Assembly: GCA_937967875.1 (NCBI GenBank)
Contig: CALBTQ010000728.1
Span: forward strand, 1 to 15,487
Origin: an uncultured Pseudomonadota bacterium
GTDB taxonomy: Bacteria; Lernaellota; Lernaellaia; Lernaellales; Lernaellaceae
DNA length: 15,487 bases
Direction: 5' to 3'
A program made the translations under genes and the position numbers. The notes under the pieces are model-generated. The model saw only the letters and a program-made list of their open reading frames with translations, was not told where the DNA came from and did no database searches. Positions 7,232 to 15,083 of the stretch are shown here, one piece after another. Every line of letters begins with the position of its first letter. Position 1 is the stretch's first letter.

Positions 7232-9334
7232 ATGCTTTACACATTCGTCCATTTGGCCCGCGCCGGGTTGATTATTGCACCGGTTGTCGTCGCCGCATTG
7301 GCCTTCGCGCGACTGACGATCGCCCGTCGCGACCCGGTGTTGCGTGCGACCGTCGCTCTGCTGGGCGCGTTCGTTTTCGTTGCGCTGATCGTCGGCGCGT
7401 TGGGCCTTGTCGGATGGATGAATTTCGCGGCGCTGACCGTCGCCCTGTGGGTCGCGGCGTCGGCGTTGCTGGTGTCGATGAAATTTTTCGCGCCCGCCCC
7501 GCAGGACGGCGAGTCATGGCCCGCCGCGCCCCGTGGCCTGCTCGCTTTTGTGTTGTTCGCCGTGACTATCGCGGTGGGCATGCTCGCGGCGCGCGCGGCG
7601 TATCCGGCGTTGGATTACGACGCGCTGACCTATCATCTGCATTTCCCGGCCCAGTGGTTGCGCACGGGGCGCATCTTCTTAATGGATACGCCCTTCGGCG
7701 ACGCCGCGCCCGCGTACGCGCCGGCGCATGGCGAGCTGTGGTACGCGTGGCTGATGGCTCCGTTCGCCGGCGCGACGCCCGGCGAGTTCGCCTTCAAGCT
7801 GGCGGGGCTGGATGCGCTGGCCAAGATCGGCCAGTTTCCGTTTTTGGCGTTGGCGGCGTTGAGCCTGCTGCTGTTGTCGCGGCGCTTGGGGCGCGACGAG
7901 TGGACGATCTATCTGCCGGCGCCGACCTTCGCGCTCGTGCCGTGGGCCTTCGTGCAGGCGGCGGGAGCGAACGTCGATTTGATGATGGCCGCGTGTCTGC
8001 TGGCGGCGCTGGCGTTGGCGCTCGAATACGCGCACGAACCGCGCTTTTCCTATGCGGCGCTGGGCGGTGCGGCGTTGGGCATGGCGGCGGGCGTGAAGTT
8101 TCTGGCGCTGGCCTACGCGCCGTTGATCGCGCTGCCGTCGCTGGCGTTGTTGTGGAAGCAAGGACGCGCGCGGGCGGCGCTCGCCTGGGCGTTGCCGTTG
8201 TTGGCGTGCGGCGCACCGTGGTATCTGCGCAACTGGATCGTCGCGGGCAATCCGCTGTTCCCGGCGGAATTTTTGTGGTTCGCCGGGGCCTACGGGCGCG
8301 CGGCGATGCTGGCCAGTTCCTTCCATACCCCGAACCTGCCGGCGGCGCTGGCGGTGACGATGCAGGCTTACGGCGTGTGGTTCGTGCCGCTGGGCGTGGG
8401 CGGGATGATCGTCGCCTTGTCGTTTCTGCGCCGGCGCGGACCGTGGCGCGCGGTGGGCTGGATCGCTCCGATGGCGTTGCTGTGGCATTTCATCTTCGTT
8501 CCCTACAACTCCCAGGATCGGTTTCTGCTCTGGGTCGTCGGTCTGTCGCTGCTGCCGCTGGCCCGCTGGCCGATCGGCCGTCGCAACGCGAGCCTGCTTA
8601 TCGCGTTGCTCACGCCGGTGATCGGCCTGATGCTCGTCGGACCGGGCCGTTCGTTTCATCTCGGCTTGCTGCCGGTGGCCGCGTCGGGCTGGCTGCAACC
8701 GGCGGGCTGGCTGGTCTCGCTCGTCGTGCTGCTGGGCATGGGCGTGCCCGCGTTCCTGTTGCGTCGCCATGCCGCGCGCGGATGGTATTGGACGGCCTTG
8801 CTGCTGTTGGGCGCGACGATCGCCCTGTGGCCCGCACAGATCGACCGGGGAGCGTATATGCGCGCGGGCGGGGGCGTGCTGCGCGAAATGCCGCTGACCG
8901 GCTACGCGCATTTGTGGCGGCTGCGGCCCAAGACTGTCGCCTACGCTGGGCGCAATCGGCCGTACTACCTGGCCGGGCGGGGCGGTGCAACGCGCGTGAC
9001 CTACGTGAACGTCGACGGCCGCCGGGGGGCGCTTCTGCACGATTACGTGCATGAAGCGGAGGCGCAGGGCAACCTGAACCGCAACCGCGAAAAGGATAAC
9101 TGGCGGCGGCGCGCGCCGGACTACGCGCTCTGGCGTAATGCCCTGCTGGAAGAAAAAATCGAGTACCTCGTCGTCGAGCGGCTGGCGCGCGAGGAGCGCG
9201 AATACATGCGCTACGACGAGGGTGGTTTCCCCTTGGAGCGCATTTGGGCCCGCGCGCACCCGGAGGATTTCCAGTTGATCGAATTGGATCCGCAGGGACT
9301 GGAATTGTATCTGGTTATCGCGGTAAAACCTTAA
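7232..9334 (+). CDS. GT-C-type polytopic glycosyltransferase-like membrane protein
   Basis: Read from ATG 7232 this is a 700-residue protein with about twelve or more hydrophobic helices and a C-terminal soluble domain (about 570-700). The first large extracytoplasmic loop has LDYDALTYHLHFPAQWL with D128 and D130, matching the acidic EL1 motif of GT-C enzymes that take sugar from a polyprenyl-phosphate donor. Further on, YLRNWIVAGNPLFPAEF (N340-P344) is a motif frequent in this superfamily. The sugar and acceptor are unknown. The start is uncertain: TTG 7193, GTG 7199 and GTG 7217 are in frame upstream, none with a good Shine-Dalgarno, and ATG 7232 also lacks one. I prefer the ATG because it lies just before the first TM. 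The gene is divergent from the three-gene minus operon and 73 bp upstream of lnt. Confidence 0.82.
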   Translation: MLYTFVHLARAGLIIAPVVVAALAFARLTIARRDPVLRATVALLGAFVFVALIVGALGLVGWMNFAALTVALWVAASALLVSMKFFAPAPQDGESWPAAPRGLLAFVLFAVTIAVGMLAARAAYPALDYDALTYHLHFPAQWLRTGRIFLMDTPFGDAAPAYAPAHGELWYAWLMAPFAGATPGEFAFKLAGLDALAKIGQFPFLALAALSLLLLSRRLGRDEWTIYLPAPTFALVPWAFVQAAGANVDLMMAACLLAALALALEYAHEPRFSYAALGGAALGMAAGVKFLALAYAPLIALPSLALLWKQGRARAALAWALPLLACGAPWYLRNWIVAGNPLFPAEFLWFAGAYGRAAMLASSFHTPNLPAALAVTMQAYGVWFVPLGVGGMIVALSFLRRRGPWRAVGWIAPMALLWHFIFVPYNSQDRFLLWVVGLSLLPLARWPIGRRNASLLIALLTPVIGLMLVGPGRSFHLGLLPVAASGWLQPAGWLVSLVVLLGMGVPAFLLRRHAARGWYWTALLLLGATIALWPAQIDRGAYMRAGGGVLREMPLTGYAHLWRLRPKTVAYAGRNRPYYLAGRGGATRVTYVNVDGRRGALLHDYVHEAEAQGNLNRNREKDNWRRRAPDYALWRNALLEEKIEYLVVERLAREEREYMRYDEGGFPLERIWARAHPEDFQLIELDPQGLELYLVIAVKP

Positions 9335-9335
9335 G

Positions 9336-9363
9336 TTGCATCCCCCGCCACGTTTGTTATCAT
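9336..9363 (+). promoter_or_regulatory. Candidate sigma70-type promoter upstream of lnt
   Basis: TTGCAT (9336-9341) and TATCAT (9358-9363, five of six consensus bases) are separated by 16 bp. They lie in the 73-bp gap between the preceding membrane gene and lnt and would give a leader of about 40 nt. The -35 match is weak, so this is a proposal only. Confidence 0.35.
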
Positions 9364-9407
9364 CCATCACCCTTTGACGGGCGATTATGTCAGCGGCGGA
9401 AAGGTAA

Positions 9408-11147
9408 ATGAGCGAAGGAACAAAGCAAAAATTCTGGACGCCGATGCGCGTGCTGTTGATCGTCGCGGTGTTGGTCAACGCCGTGTACGGCGTGCTGCGT
9501 CTGCTGGGCGCGCCCAGTCTGGTGCTGGAATATCTGGGCTTTTTCCTTGTCGTGGCCTGGGTGATCGGCCTGTTGCTGCGCCGGTGGAAGACGGCCTGGC
9601 CGGCCTACGTCACCGCCGTGCTGTACGTGTTCATGTTCCCGCATCTGGGGCTGGGATTTCTGGGCTTCGTGTGCTTCGTGCCGCTGCTGGACGCGCTGCT
9701 GGCGACCGACGACCGCAAGCGCGCGATGCGCCTGGGCTGGGTCGCCGGGCTGGTCGCGCTGACCGGCAAGCTGTACTGGATCGTCTATACGATCTCCTAT
9801 TTCTCGCCGATTCCCGCGGCGGCCGCCGTGCTGATTTTGCTGCTGATGACCTCGTTCATCGCGCTGTCGTGGCTGGCCGCCTTCGTTACGACGCATTGGG
9901 CGGTGAAAACCCGCGGTTTGCCGCTGTGGCTGGTCTTCCCGGTCGCCTGGGTTTTCTGGGACTGGAGCTGGACCTGGATCCTCGGCGGATTTCCCTGGGA
10001 ACTTTTGGGCTGCGCCGCGTTTCGTATTCCATTGTTGAAGCAGACATTCGATCTGGTGGGCGAGCACGGCCTGGGTTGGCTGCTGGCCTTCGGCAACGTC
10101 GTGTTTTTCCACTTGTGGCAATTTGCGCGCAAGAAAGAGCTGTTCCCTAAGGCGCAGACGGCCGTGCTGGTCGCGCTGGTCGCGGCGGGGATGATCTACG
10201 GCGCGGTGCGCACCGGGCAGATCGAGCAAATCATGTCCCGGGGCGAGACGGTGACCGTCGGCCTGCTCCAGGGCAACGTCGACCAGTCGATCAAGTGGAA
10301 GCCCGATCACCGGCTGCGGATTATGGACGAATACGAGGACATGGCGGTGCACGTGGCCGAGCAGGGCGCGGAGTTGATCATTTTCCCGGAAACGGCGATC
10401 GCCCGGCGGCAGCAACGCTGGCGGCACTTGCATCCGGAAATCGCGCGCTACGCCGAAGTGACCGAGCGTTACGTGCTGACCGGCGTGCCGGTCAAAGACA
10501 TCCGCAAGAATCGCGAAGATCCGCGCGGACCGTTCACGAGCCACAACAGCGCGGTGCTGGTATCGCCCGAGGGCGAGGACATCGCCTGGTACGATAAAAA
10601 CCGGCTGGTGCCCTTCGGCGAGTACATCCCGAAAAAGCACTGGCTGCAACGGCTGGCCGGGCAGGAGATCCGCGGGACGCTCAATTTCGAGCCGAGCGGC
10701 ATCTACAAATTGATGCCGTTTCCTAGGGCGCCGTTCTCGGTGTTCATCTGCTACGAGGCGGTGTACCCGACGACGGTCCGGCGCTTGACGAACCTCGGGG
10801 CGAAGTTCCTGGTGACCATCACCAACGACGCCTGGTTCGGCAAAACGTCGGCGCCTTATCAGCACTGGGACCAGGTGGCCATGCGCGCGGTCGAGAACCG
10901 GCGCTACGTGGCCCGCGCGGCGAACACGGGCATCAGCGGCATCATCGATCCGCTGGGCCGGACGATAAAAGCGACCGACATCTATGTGCCCGCGACGTAC
11001 GTGGGGACGGTCAAAACGCTGGACATCCGCACGGTATATGCCACAATCGGCGATGTCGCCGCGTACGTGGCTGCGGTGATTTACGCGGGAATCCTATTGT
11101 TTCTCGCGATCGGCGCCGTGCGACGACGTAAGGAAAAAACCAAATGA
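9408..11147 (+). CDS. lnt: Apolipoprotein N-acyltransferase
   Basis: Lnt catalyses the last step of bacterial lipoprotein maturation, moving an acyl chain from phospholipid to the N-terminal cysteine at the periplasmic face of the inner membrane. Residues 1 to about 270 are membrane helices, including the family-typical GGFPWELLG segment. The rest is a nitrilase-fold domain, and a final TM spans about 545-565. The predicted catalytic triad is intact: E328 (IIFPETA), K397 (YDKNRLVPFGEYIP) and C448 (FICYEA). The downstream ITNDAWFGKTSAPYQH and NTGISGIIDPLGR blocks are classical for Lnt. At 579 residues it is longer than the E. coli enzyme (about 512). ATG 9408 is preceded by GGAAAGG, and a TAA directly abuts it in frame, so no longer start is possible. 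Its stop overlaps the prfB start as ATGA. Lipoproteins finished here are the substrates of the LolC/E-LolD system encoded downstream. Confidence 0.96.
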   Translation: MSEGTKQKFWTPMRVLLIVAVLVNAVYGVLRLLGAPSLVLEYLGFFLVVAWVIGLLLRRWKTAWPAYVTAVLYVFMFPHLGLGFLGFVCFVPLLDALLATDDRKRAMRLGWVAGLVALTGKLYWIVYTISYFSPIPAAAAVLILLLMTSFIALSWLAAFVTTHWAVKTRGLPLWLVFPVAWVFWDWSWTWILGGFPWELLGCAAFRIPLLKQTFDLVGEHGLGWLLAFGNVVFFHLWQFARKKELFPKAQTAVLVALVAAGMIYGAVRTGQIEQIMSRGETVTVGLLQGNVDQSIKWKPDHRLRIMDEYEDMAVHVAEQGAELIIFPETAIARRQQRWRHLHPEIARYAEVTERYVLTGVPVKDIRKNREDPRGPFTSHNSAVLVSPEGEDIAWYDKNRLVPFGEYIPKKHWLQRLAGQEIRGTLNFEPSGIYKLMPFPRAPFSVFICYEAVYPTTVRRLTNLGAKFLVTITNDAWFGKTSAPYQHWDQVAMRAVENRRYVARAANTGISGIIDPLGRTIKATDIYVPATYVGTVKTLDIRTVYATIGDVAAYVAAVIYAGILLFLAIGAVRRRKEKTK

Positions 11148-12245
11148 TCGAAGACCACAAAGAACGCGTCACCCAAGCTCGCAAATTGTTCGATGAGCTG
11201 CGGGGGTATCTTTGATTTAGCCGAAAAACAGACGCGACTGGCCGAATTGGAGGCGCAGATCGCGGTCGACGGCTTCTGGAACGACAACGAAGCGGCCAAA
11301 CCGATTCTCAAGGAAAAAAGCGACATCGAGGGCGAGCTGGAAACCTGGCGCGCGCTCGAAGGCATGGTCGAGGACGTCGAGGTGACCCTCGAACTGGCGC
11401 TGGAAAGCCGCGACGAGGAACTGGCCGCCGAACTGCCGCCCAAGCTCAAGGTGCTGGAAACCAAATTGCAGGATCAGCGCCTGGAAATGCTGTTTTCCGA
11501 CGAGGCCGATCCCGCCGATGCGATTCTGGAAATCCACTCCGGCGCGGGCGGCACCGAGGCGTCGGACTGGGCCGATATTCTGCTGCGCATGTACTTGCGC
11601 TGGGCCGAGCGGCGCGGCTTCGAAACCGAGTTGATCGACCATCAGCCCGGCGAAGAAGCGGGCATCAAAAGCGCGACGGTGGAAATTCACGGCAAGAACG
11701 CCTTCGGCATGCTCAAGGCCGAAAACGGCATCCACCGCCTGGTGCGCATCAGCCCCTTCGACGCGGCCAAGCGCCGGCACACCAGCTTCGCCAGCGTGTT
11801 CGTCTATCCCGACATCGAGGACACCATCGAGATCGAGATCGACGAAAAGGACATCCGCGTGGACACCTTCCGCTCCAGCGGCGCCGGCGGCCAGCATGTC
11901 AACAAGACCAGCAGCGCGATCCGCATCACGCACTTCCCGACCGGCATCGTCGTGCAGTGCCAGAACGAACGCAGCCAGCACCGCAACAAGGATACGGCGT
12001 TCAAGGTTCTGCGCGCCCGGTTGTATCAATTGAAGTTGCAGGAGAAGGAAGCCGAGCGGCAGGCGGTCAACGCGCAGAAAAAGGACATCGCCTGGGGCAG
12101 CCAGATCCGCTCGTATGTGCTGCAACCGTACCGGCTGGTCAAGGATCTGCGCACCGGCGTGGAAATGGGCAACGTGGACGCGGTGCTCGACGGGGATTTG
12201 GACCGTTTTATCGAGGCTTACCTGCTTTCCCGGGTGGAATCTTAA
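11144..12245 (+). CDS. prfB: Peptide chain release factor 2, with programmed +1 frameshift (join 11144..11212, 11214..12245)
   Basis: RF2 recognises UAA and UGA stop codons and triggers peptide release on the ribosome. Zero-frame translation from ATG 11144 gives 23 codons ending R-G-Y-L before an in-frame TGA at 11213. Skipping T11213 continues D-L-A-E-K to TAA 12245, for 366 residues in total against about 365 in E. coli. The codon-reading tripeptide SPF is at residues 203-205 and the catalytic GGQ at 248-250, in SSGAGGQHVNKTSSAIRITH. Serine 244 stands where E. coli K-12 has the unusual Thr246. The N-terminal helical domain and the central HSGAGGTEASDWA region are intact. The start overlaps the lnt stop (ATGA), so translation is probably coupled. 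Regulation is by RF2 level: low RF2 slows termination at the internal UGA and allows the shift. A caller ignoring the shift would start this gene wrongly at about 11193. Confidence 0.97.
11202..11215 (+). promoter_or_regulatory. prfB programmed +1 ribosomal frameshift signal
   Basis: The sequence GGGGGTATCTTTGA matches the canonical prfB element. It has a Shine-Dalgarno-like G run (11202-11206) three nt before the slippery CTT codon (11210-11212), then the in-frame TGA (11213-11215). The base after TGA is T rather than the C found in E. coli. The base before the G run is C, whereas E. coli has A. Confidence 0.95.
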
Positions 12246-12258
12246 ACGGCGGCTCGGC

Positions 12259-12288
12259 TTGACAGAATGGCCCGACTAACTCTAGGGT
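12259..12288 (+). promoter_or_regulatory. Candidate promoter upstream of lysS
   Basis: A perfect TTGACA (12259-12264) is followed after 18 bp by TAGGGT (12283-12288), which keeps the T, A and final T of the -10 consensus. It sits in the 75-bp gap between prfB and lysS, the only sizeable gap in the lnt to lolD run. The weak -10 and long spacer keep this tentative. Confidence 0.4.
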
Positions 12289-12306
12289 AACGCGGATTTT
12301 TACCCT
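12284..12306 (+). repeat. Inverted repeat in the lysS leader
   Basis: AGGGTAA (12284-12290) and TTACCCT (12300-12306) form a perfect 7-bp stem with a 9-nt loop. It overlaps the proposed -10 and ends just before TAAGG (12308-12312), the likely Shine-Dalgarno of lysS. It has no T tract after it, so it is not a normal intrinsic terminator. It could be an operator or a weak leader hairpin, or chance. Confidence 0.35.
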
Positions 12307-12320
12307 CTAAGGTTAAGGCA

Positions 12321-13811
12321 ATGAACGAGGACACCAATCGACTGATCGAACTGCGGCGGGAAAAAGCGCAGGCCTTGCGCGAACAGGGCGTCAACCCGTT
12401 CCCGACGACGGTTTCGGTAACCCATACGACGCAGCAACTGCTCGATTTATATGGGGAAAAAGAGGCTGAGGCGATCGAGCAGATTCCCGATCGTTTCGCG
12501 ATCGCCGGGCGCGTGAAAGGCCAGCGCGACTTCGGCAACGTCATTTTTCTGGATATATACGACCGCACCGGCCGCTTGCAGGTGCTGCTGTCCAAGAAGC
12601 TGATCGGGCCGGAGAACTTCCAGACCTTTAAGAAGATGGCCGACATCGGCGATATTTACGCCTTCGCCGGCAAGCTGATGAAGACCCGCACCGGCGAGCT
12701 GTCGCTGGCCGCCGACGAACTGACCTTGCAGTGCAAATCGATGCGGCCGCTGCCGGAAAAATTCCACGGTCTGGTCGACGTCGAGACGCGCTACCGCCAG
12801 CGGTATCTCGATTTGATCATGAATCCCGACGTGGTCGACGTGTTCCGCACCCGCAGCGAAATCATCCGCCTGATGCGCGTGTTTTTCAGCGAGCGCGACT
12901 TTCTCGAGGTCGAAACGCCGATGATGCACCCCATCGCCGGCGGGGCCACGGCGCGGCCGTTCGTCACGCATCACAACACGCTGGACATGGACCTGTTCCT
13001 GCGTATCGCGCCGGAGCTGTACCTCAAGCGGTTGATCGTCGGCGGGCTCGAGCGCGTGTTCGAAGTCAACCGCAACTTCCGCAACGAGGGCATCAGCACG
13101 CAGCACAATCCCGAATTCACGATGCTCGAATTCTACTGGGCCTACGCGACCTACGAGCAATTGATGGAGTTGACCGAGGAACTGTGCTGCTTCCTGGCGC
13201 ACAGCCTGTTCGGCAAGTTGAGCTTTGTCTACCAGGAACGGGAAATCGATTTCGCCCGGCCGTGGAAACGCCTGCGCATGGCCGACGCGGTGGCCGAATA
13301 CACCGACCTATCGGTCGAGGACCTGAAAGACGCGGCGACGCTCAAGGCATTCTGCAAAAAGCACGGACTCGAGATTGTCGGCGAGCCGACGCCCGGCAAG
13401 CTGATGGTGTTGATTTTCGAGGAACTGGTCGAGTCCAAGCTGATCCAGCCGACGTTCATTTACCATTTCCCGACCGAAGTCAGCCCGCTGGCCCGGCGCA
13501 ACGACGAAAATCCCGAGGTGGTCGACCGCTTCGAGCTGTACATCAACGGCAACGAGATCGCCAACGCCTTCAACGAGCTGGCCGACCCGGACGATCAGCG
13601 CGGCCGGTTTGTCGCGCAGGTCGAGGCGAAGAAGGCCGGCGACGAGGAAGCGCACGAGTACGACGCCGATTACATCCGCGCCCTGGAATACGGCCTGCCG
13701 CCGACGGCGGGCGAGGGCATCGGCATCGACCGTCTGGTGATGCTGCTGACCAACAGCGCCAGCATCCGCGACGTGATTCTCTTTCCGCAGATGCGAAAGG
13801 AACAAAGCTAA
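12321..13811 (+). CDS. lysS: Lysine--tRNA ligase, class II
   Basis: The enzyme charges tRNA-Lys with lysine using ATP in the cytoplasm. It has 496 residues, the usual size for bacterial class II LysRS. The N-terminal OB-fold anticodon-binding domain spans about 57-140 (IAGRVKGQRDFGNVIFLDI). The catalytic core follows: motif 1 around FLEVETPMM (194-202), the HHNTLDMDLFLRIAPELYLK block (217-236), motif 2 FEVNRNFRNEG...HNPEFTMLE (247-270, R254), and motif 3 GEGIGIDRLVM (464-474, R471). All look intact. ATG 12321 is preceded by TAAGG 8 nt upstream. Its own candidate promoter suggests some independence from prfB. The stop is 3 nt before the next start, so lysS and the lol genes are probably co-transcribed. 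Confidence 0.97.
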   Translation: MNEDTNRLIELRREKAQALREQGVNPFPTTVSVTHTTQQLLDLYGEKEAEAIEQIPDRFAIAGRVKGQRDFGNVIFLDIYDRTGRLQVLLSKKLIGPENFQTFKKMADIGDIYAFAGKLMKTRTGELSLAADELTLQCKSMRPLPEKFHGLVDVETRYRQRYLDLIMNPDVVDVFRTRSEIIRLMRVFFSERDFLEVETPMMHPIAGGATARPFVTHHNTLDMDLFLRIAPELYLKRLIVGGLERVFEVNRNFRNEGISTQHNPEFTMLEFYWAYATYEQLMELTEELCCFLAHSLFGKLSFVYQEREIDFARPWKRLRMADAVAEYTDLSVEDLKDAATLKAFCKKHGLEIVGEPTPGKLMVLIFEELVESKLIQPTFIYHFPTEVSPLARRNDENPEVVDRFELYINGNEIANAFNELADPDDQRGRFVAQVEAKKAGDEEAHEYDADYIRALEYGLPPTAGEGIGIDRLVMLLTNSASIRDVILFPQMRKEQS

Positions 13812-13814
13812 ACG

Positions 13815-15077
13815 ATGGGTTTCGCGCGGTTCGTCGGTCTCCGCTTTTTACGCCCGAAGCGACGGAGCTTGTTTCTGTCGGTGATCAGCATCATTGCGAT
13901 CACGGGCGTCGCGGTCGGCGTGGCCACGCTCATCGTCGTGCTCGCGGTCATCACCGGTTTCCAGGAAGACATGACCAACAAGATCCTGGGCGCCTACAGC
14001 CACATGCTGGTGCTCTCGCACCACAGCCGCATCGAGAATTGGCCGGAGGTGGTCGAGACGATTCAGGGCGCGCCCGGCGTGCTGGCGGCCAGCCCCTTCG
14101 TCTACGGCGAGGGCATGGCTTCGACCGGCAACCACGCGGCGGGGGTGATCGTGCGCGGCATCGATCCGAACACCGCCGGCAACGTCACGAGCATCGGCGA
14201 CTCGATCGACCGCGGCTCGCTGGACATGCTCGACGGTCCGCAGGAAGTCATGGCGCCGCTGGGCGAGAACTCCGAAAAGGAAATGCTGCCCGGCGTGATT
14301 TTGGGTCGTGAACTGGCCGCGAGCTTGCGGGTGTTCGTCGGCGAGAAAATCCAGTTGATCAACCCGATGGGCGAGATCGGCCCGATGGGCGTGCTGCCCA
14401 AGGCCCAACCGTTCGTCGTGGTCGGCCTGTTTAAAAGCGGCCTGTACGAGTTCGACGCGAAGTTCGCGTTCATCCACCTTGAGCAGGCGCAGTCGTTTTT
14501 CGGCACGGGCGATTCGATCAGCGGCCTCGAAGTGCGCATCGCCGACATCTGGCAGTCGGAAACGGTGGCGCGCGCGGTGGAAGAGCGGCTCAAGTGGCCG
14601 TTTTACGCCAAGGACTGGATGCAGATGAACCGCAACCTGTTCTCGGCGATCAAGTTGGAAAAACTGGTGATGTACATCATTTTGTGCATCATCATTTTCG
14701 TGGCGTCGTTGAACATCTTCACCGGTCTGTACATGGCGGTGATGGACAAGAAGAAGTCGATCGCCATGCTGCGCTCGATGGGCGCATCGGCGCGGCGCAT
14801 CGAGCACATCGTGCTGATTCAGGGGATGTTCATCGGCATCATCGGGACGTTCATCGGCGCGGCGCTGGGTGTGGCGATCTGTCTGATTCAGATCAAATAC
14901 GGGCTGATCAGGCTCGATCCCCGCGTGTATTACATCGACACGCTGCCGATGACCTTCAAGGTGTTGGATTTCGTGATCATCTTCCTCGCCTCGCTGGGGC
15001 TGAGCCTGGTGGCCACGCTCGCGCCGGCCCGCATTGCCGGGCGGCTTGATGTCGTCAAAACGTTGCGGTACGAGTAA
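13815..15077 (+). CDS. lolC: Lipoprotein-releasing ABC transporter permease, LolC/LolE family
   Basis: This is an inner-membrane permease that, with LolD, extracts mature lipoproteins for delivery to the outer membrane. At 420 residues it is close to E. coli LolC/LolE (about 400-414). Topology is typical: TM1 (about 20-47, ending GVAVGVATLIVVLAVITGFQ), a large MacB-like periplasmic domain (about 50-275), then TM2 (about 283-305), TM3 (about 330-355) and TM4 (about 385-402) forming the FtsX domain. It ends in RLDVVKTLRYE, a standard C-terminus of the family. The coupling-helix region MDKKKSIAMLRSMGAS is also typical. Only one permease gene precedes lolD here, so it may act as a homodimer as in lineages with a single LolC/E-like protein, unless a second copy lies beyond the contig end. 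C versus E cannot be decided. The start lies 3 nt after the lysS stop, with AAAGGAA inside the lysS end as a distant ribosome site. Confidence 0.93.
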   Translation: MGFARFVGLRFLRPKRRSLFLSVISIIAITGVAVGVATLIVVLAVITGFQEDMTNKILGAYSHMLVLSHHSRIENWPEVVETIQGAPGVLAASPFVYGEGMASTGNHAAGVIVRGIDPNTAGNVTSIGDSIDRGSLDMLDGPQEVMAPLGENSEKEMLPGVILGRELAASLRVFVGEKIQLINPMGEIGPMGVLPKAQPFVVVGLFKSGLYEFDAKFAFIHLEQAQSFFGTGDSISGLEVRIADIWQSETVARAVEERLKWPFYAKDWMQMNRNLFSAIKLEKLVMYIILCIIIFVASLNIFTGLYMAVMDKKKSIAMLRSMGASARRIEHIVLIQGMFIGIIGTFIGAALGVAICLIQIKYGLIRLDPRVYYIDTLPMTFKVLDFVIIFLASLGLSLVATLAPARIAGRLDVVKTLRYE

Positions 15078-15083
15078 ACATTT

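Noticed and set aside
7679..9478. 599-residue minus-strand open frame opposite the 7232-9334 gene
   Set aside because: Q/R/H-rich composition, no signature and no ribosome site. The plus-strand protein has clear membrane helices and GT-C motifs.
9390..10865. 491-residue minus-strand open frame opposite lnt
   Set aside because: The plus strand encodes intact Lnt with its catalytic triad, and the antisense frame shows only compositional bias.
11193..12245. prfB beginning at the ATG at 11193 as a 350-residue protein
   Set aside because: This start lies out of frame inside the first 23 codons and would lose the RF2 N-terminus. The canonical frameshift signal explains the frame change.
12284..12306. 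Intrinsic terminator for prfB
   Set aside because: The 7-bp stem is AT-rich for this genome, has a 9-nt loop and is not followed by a T run.
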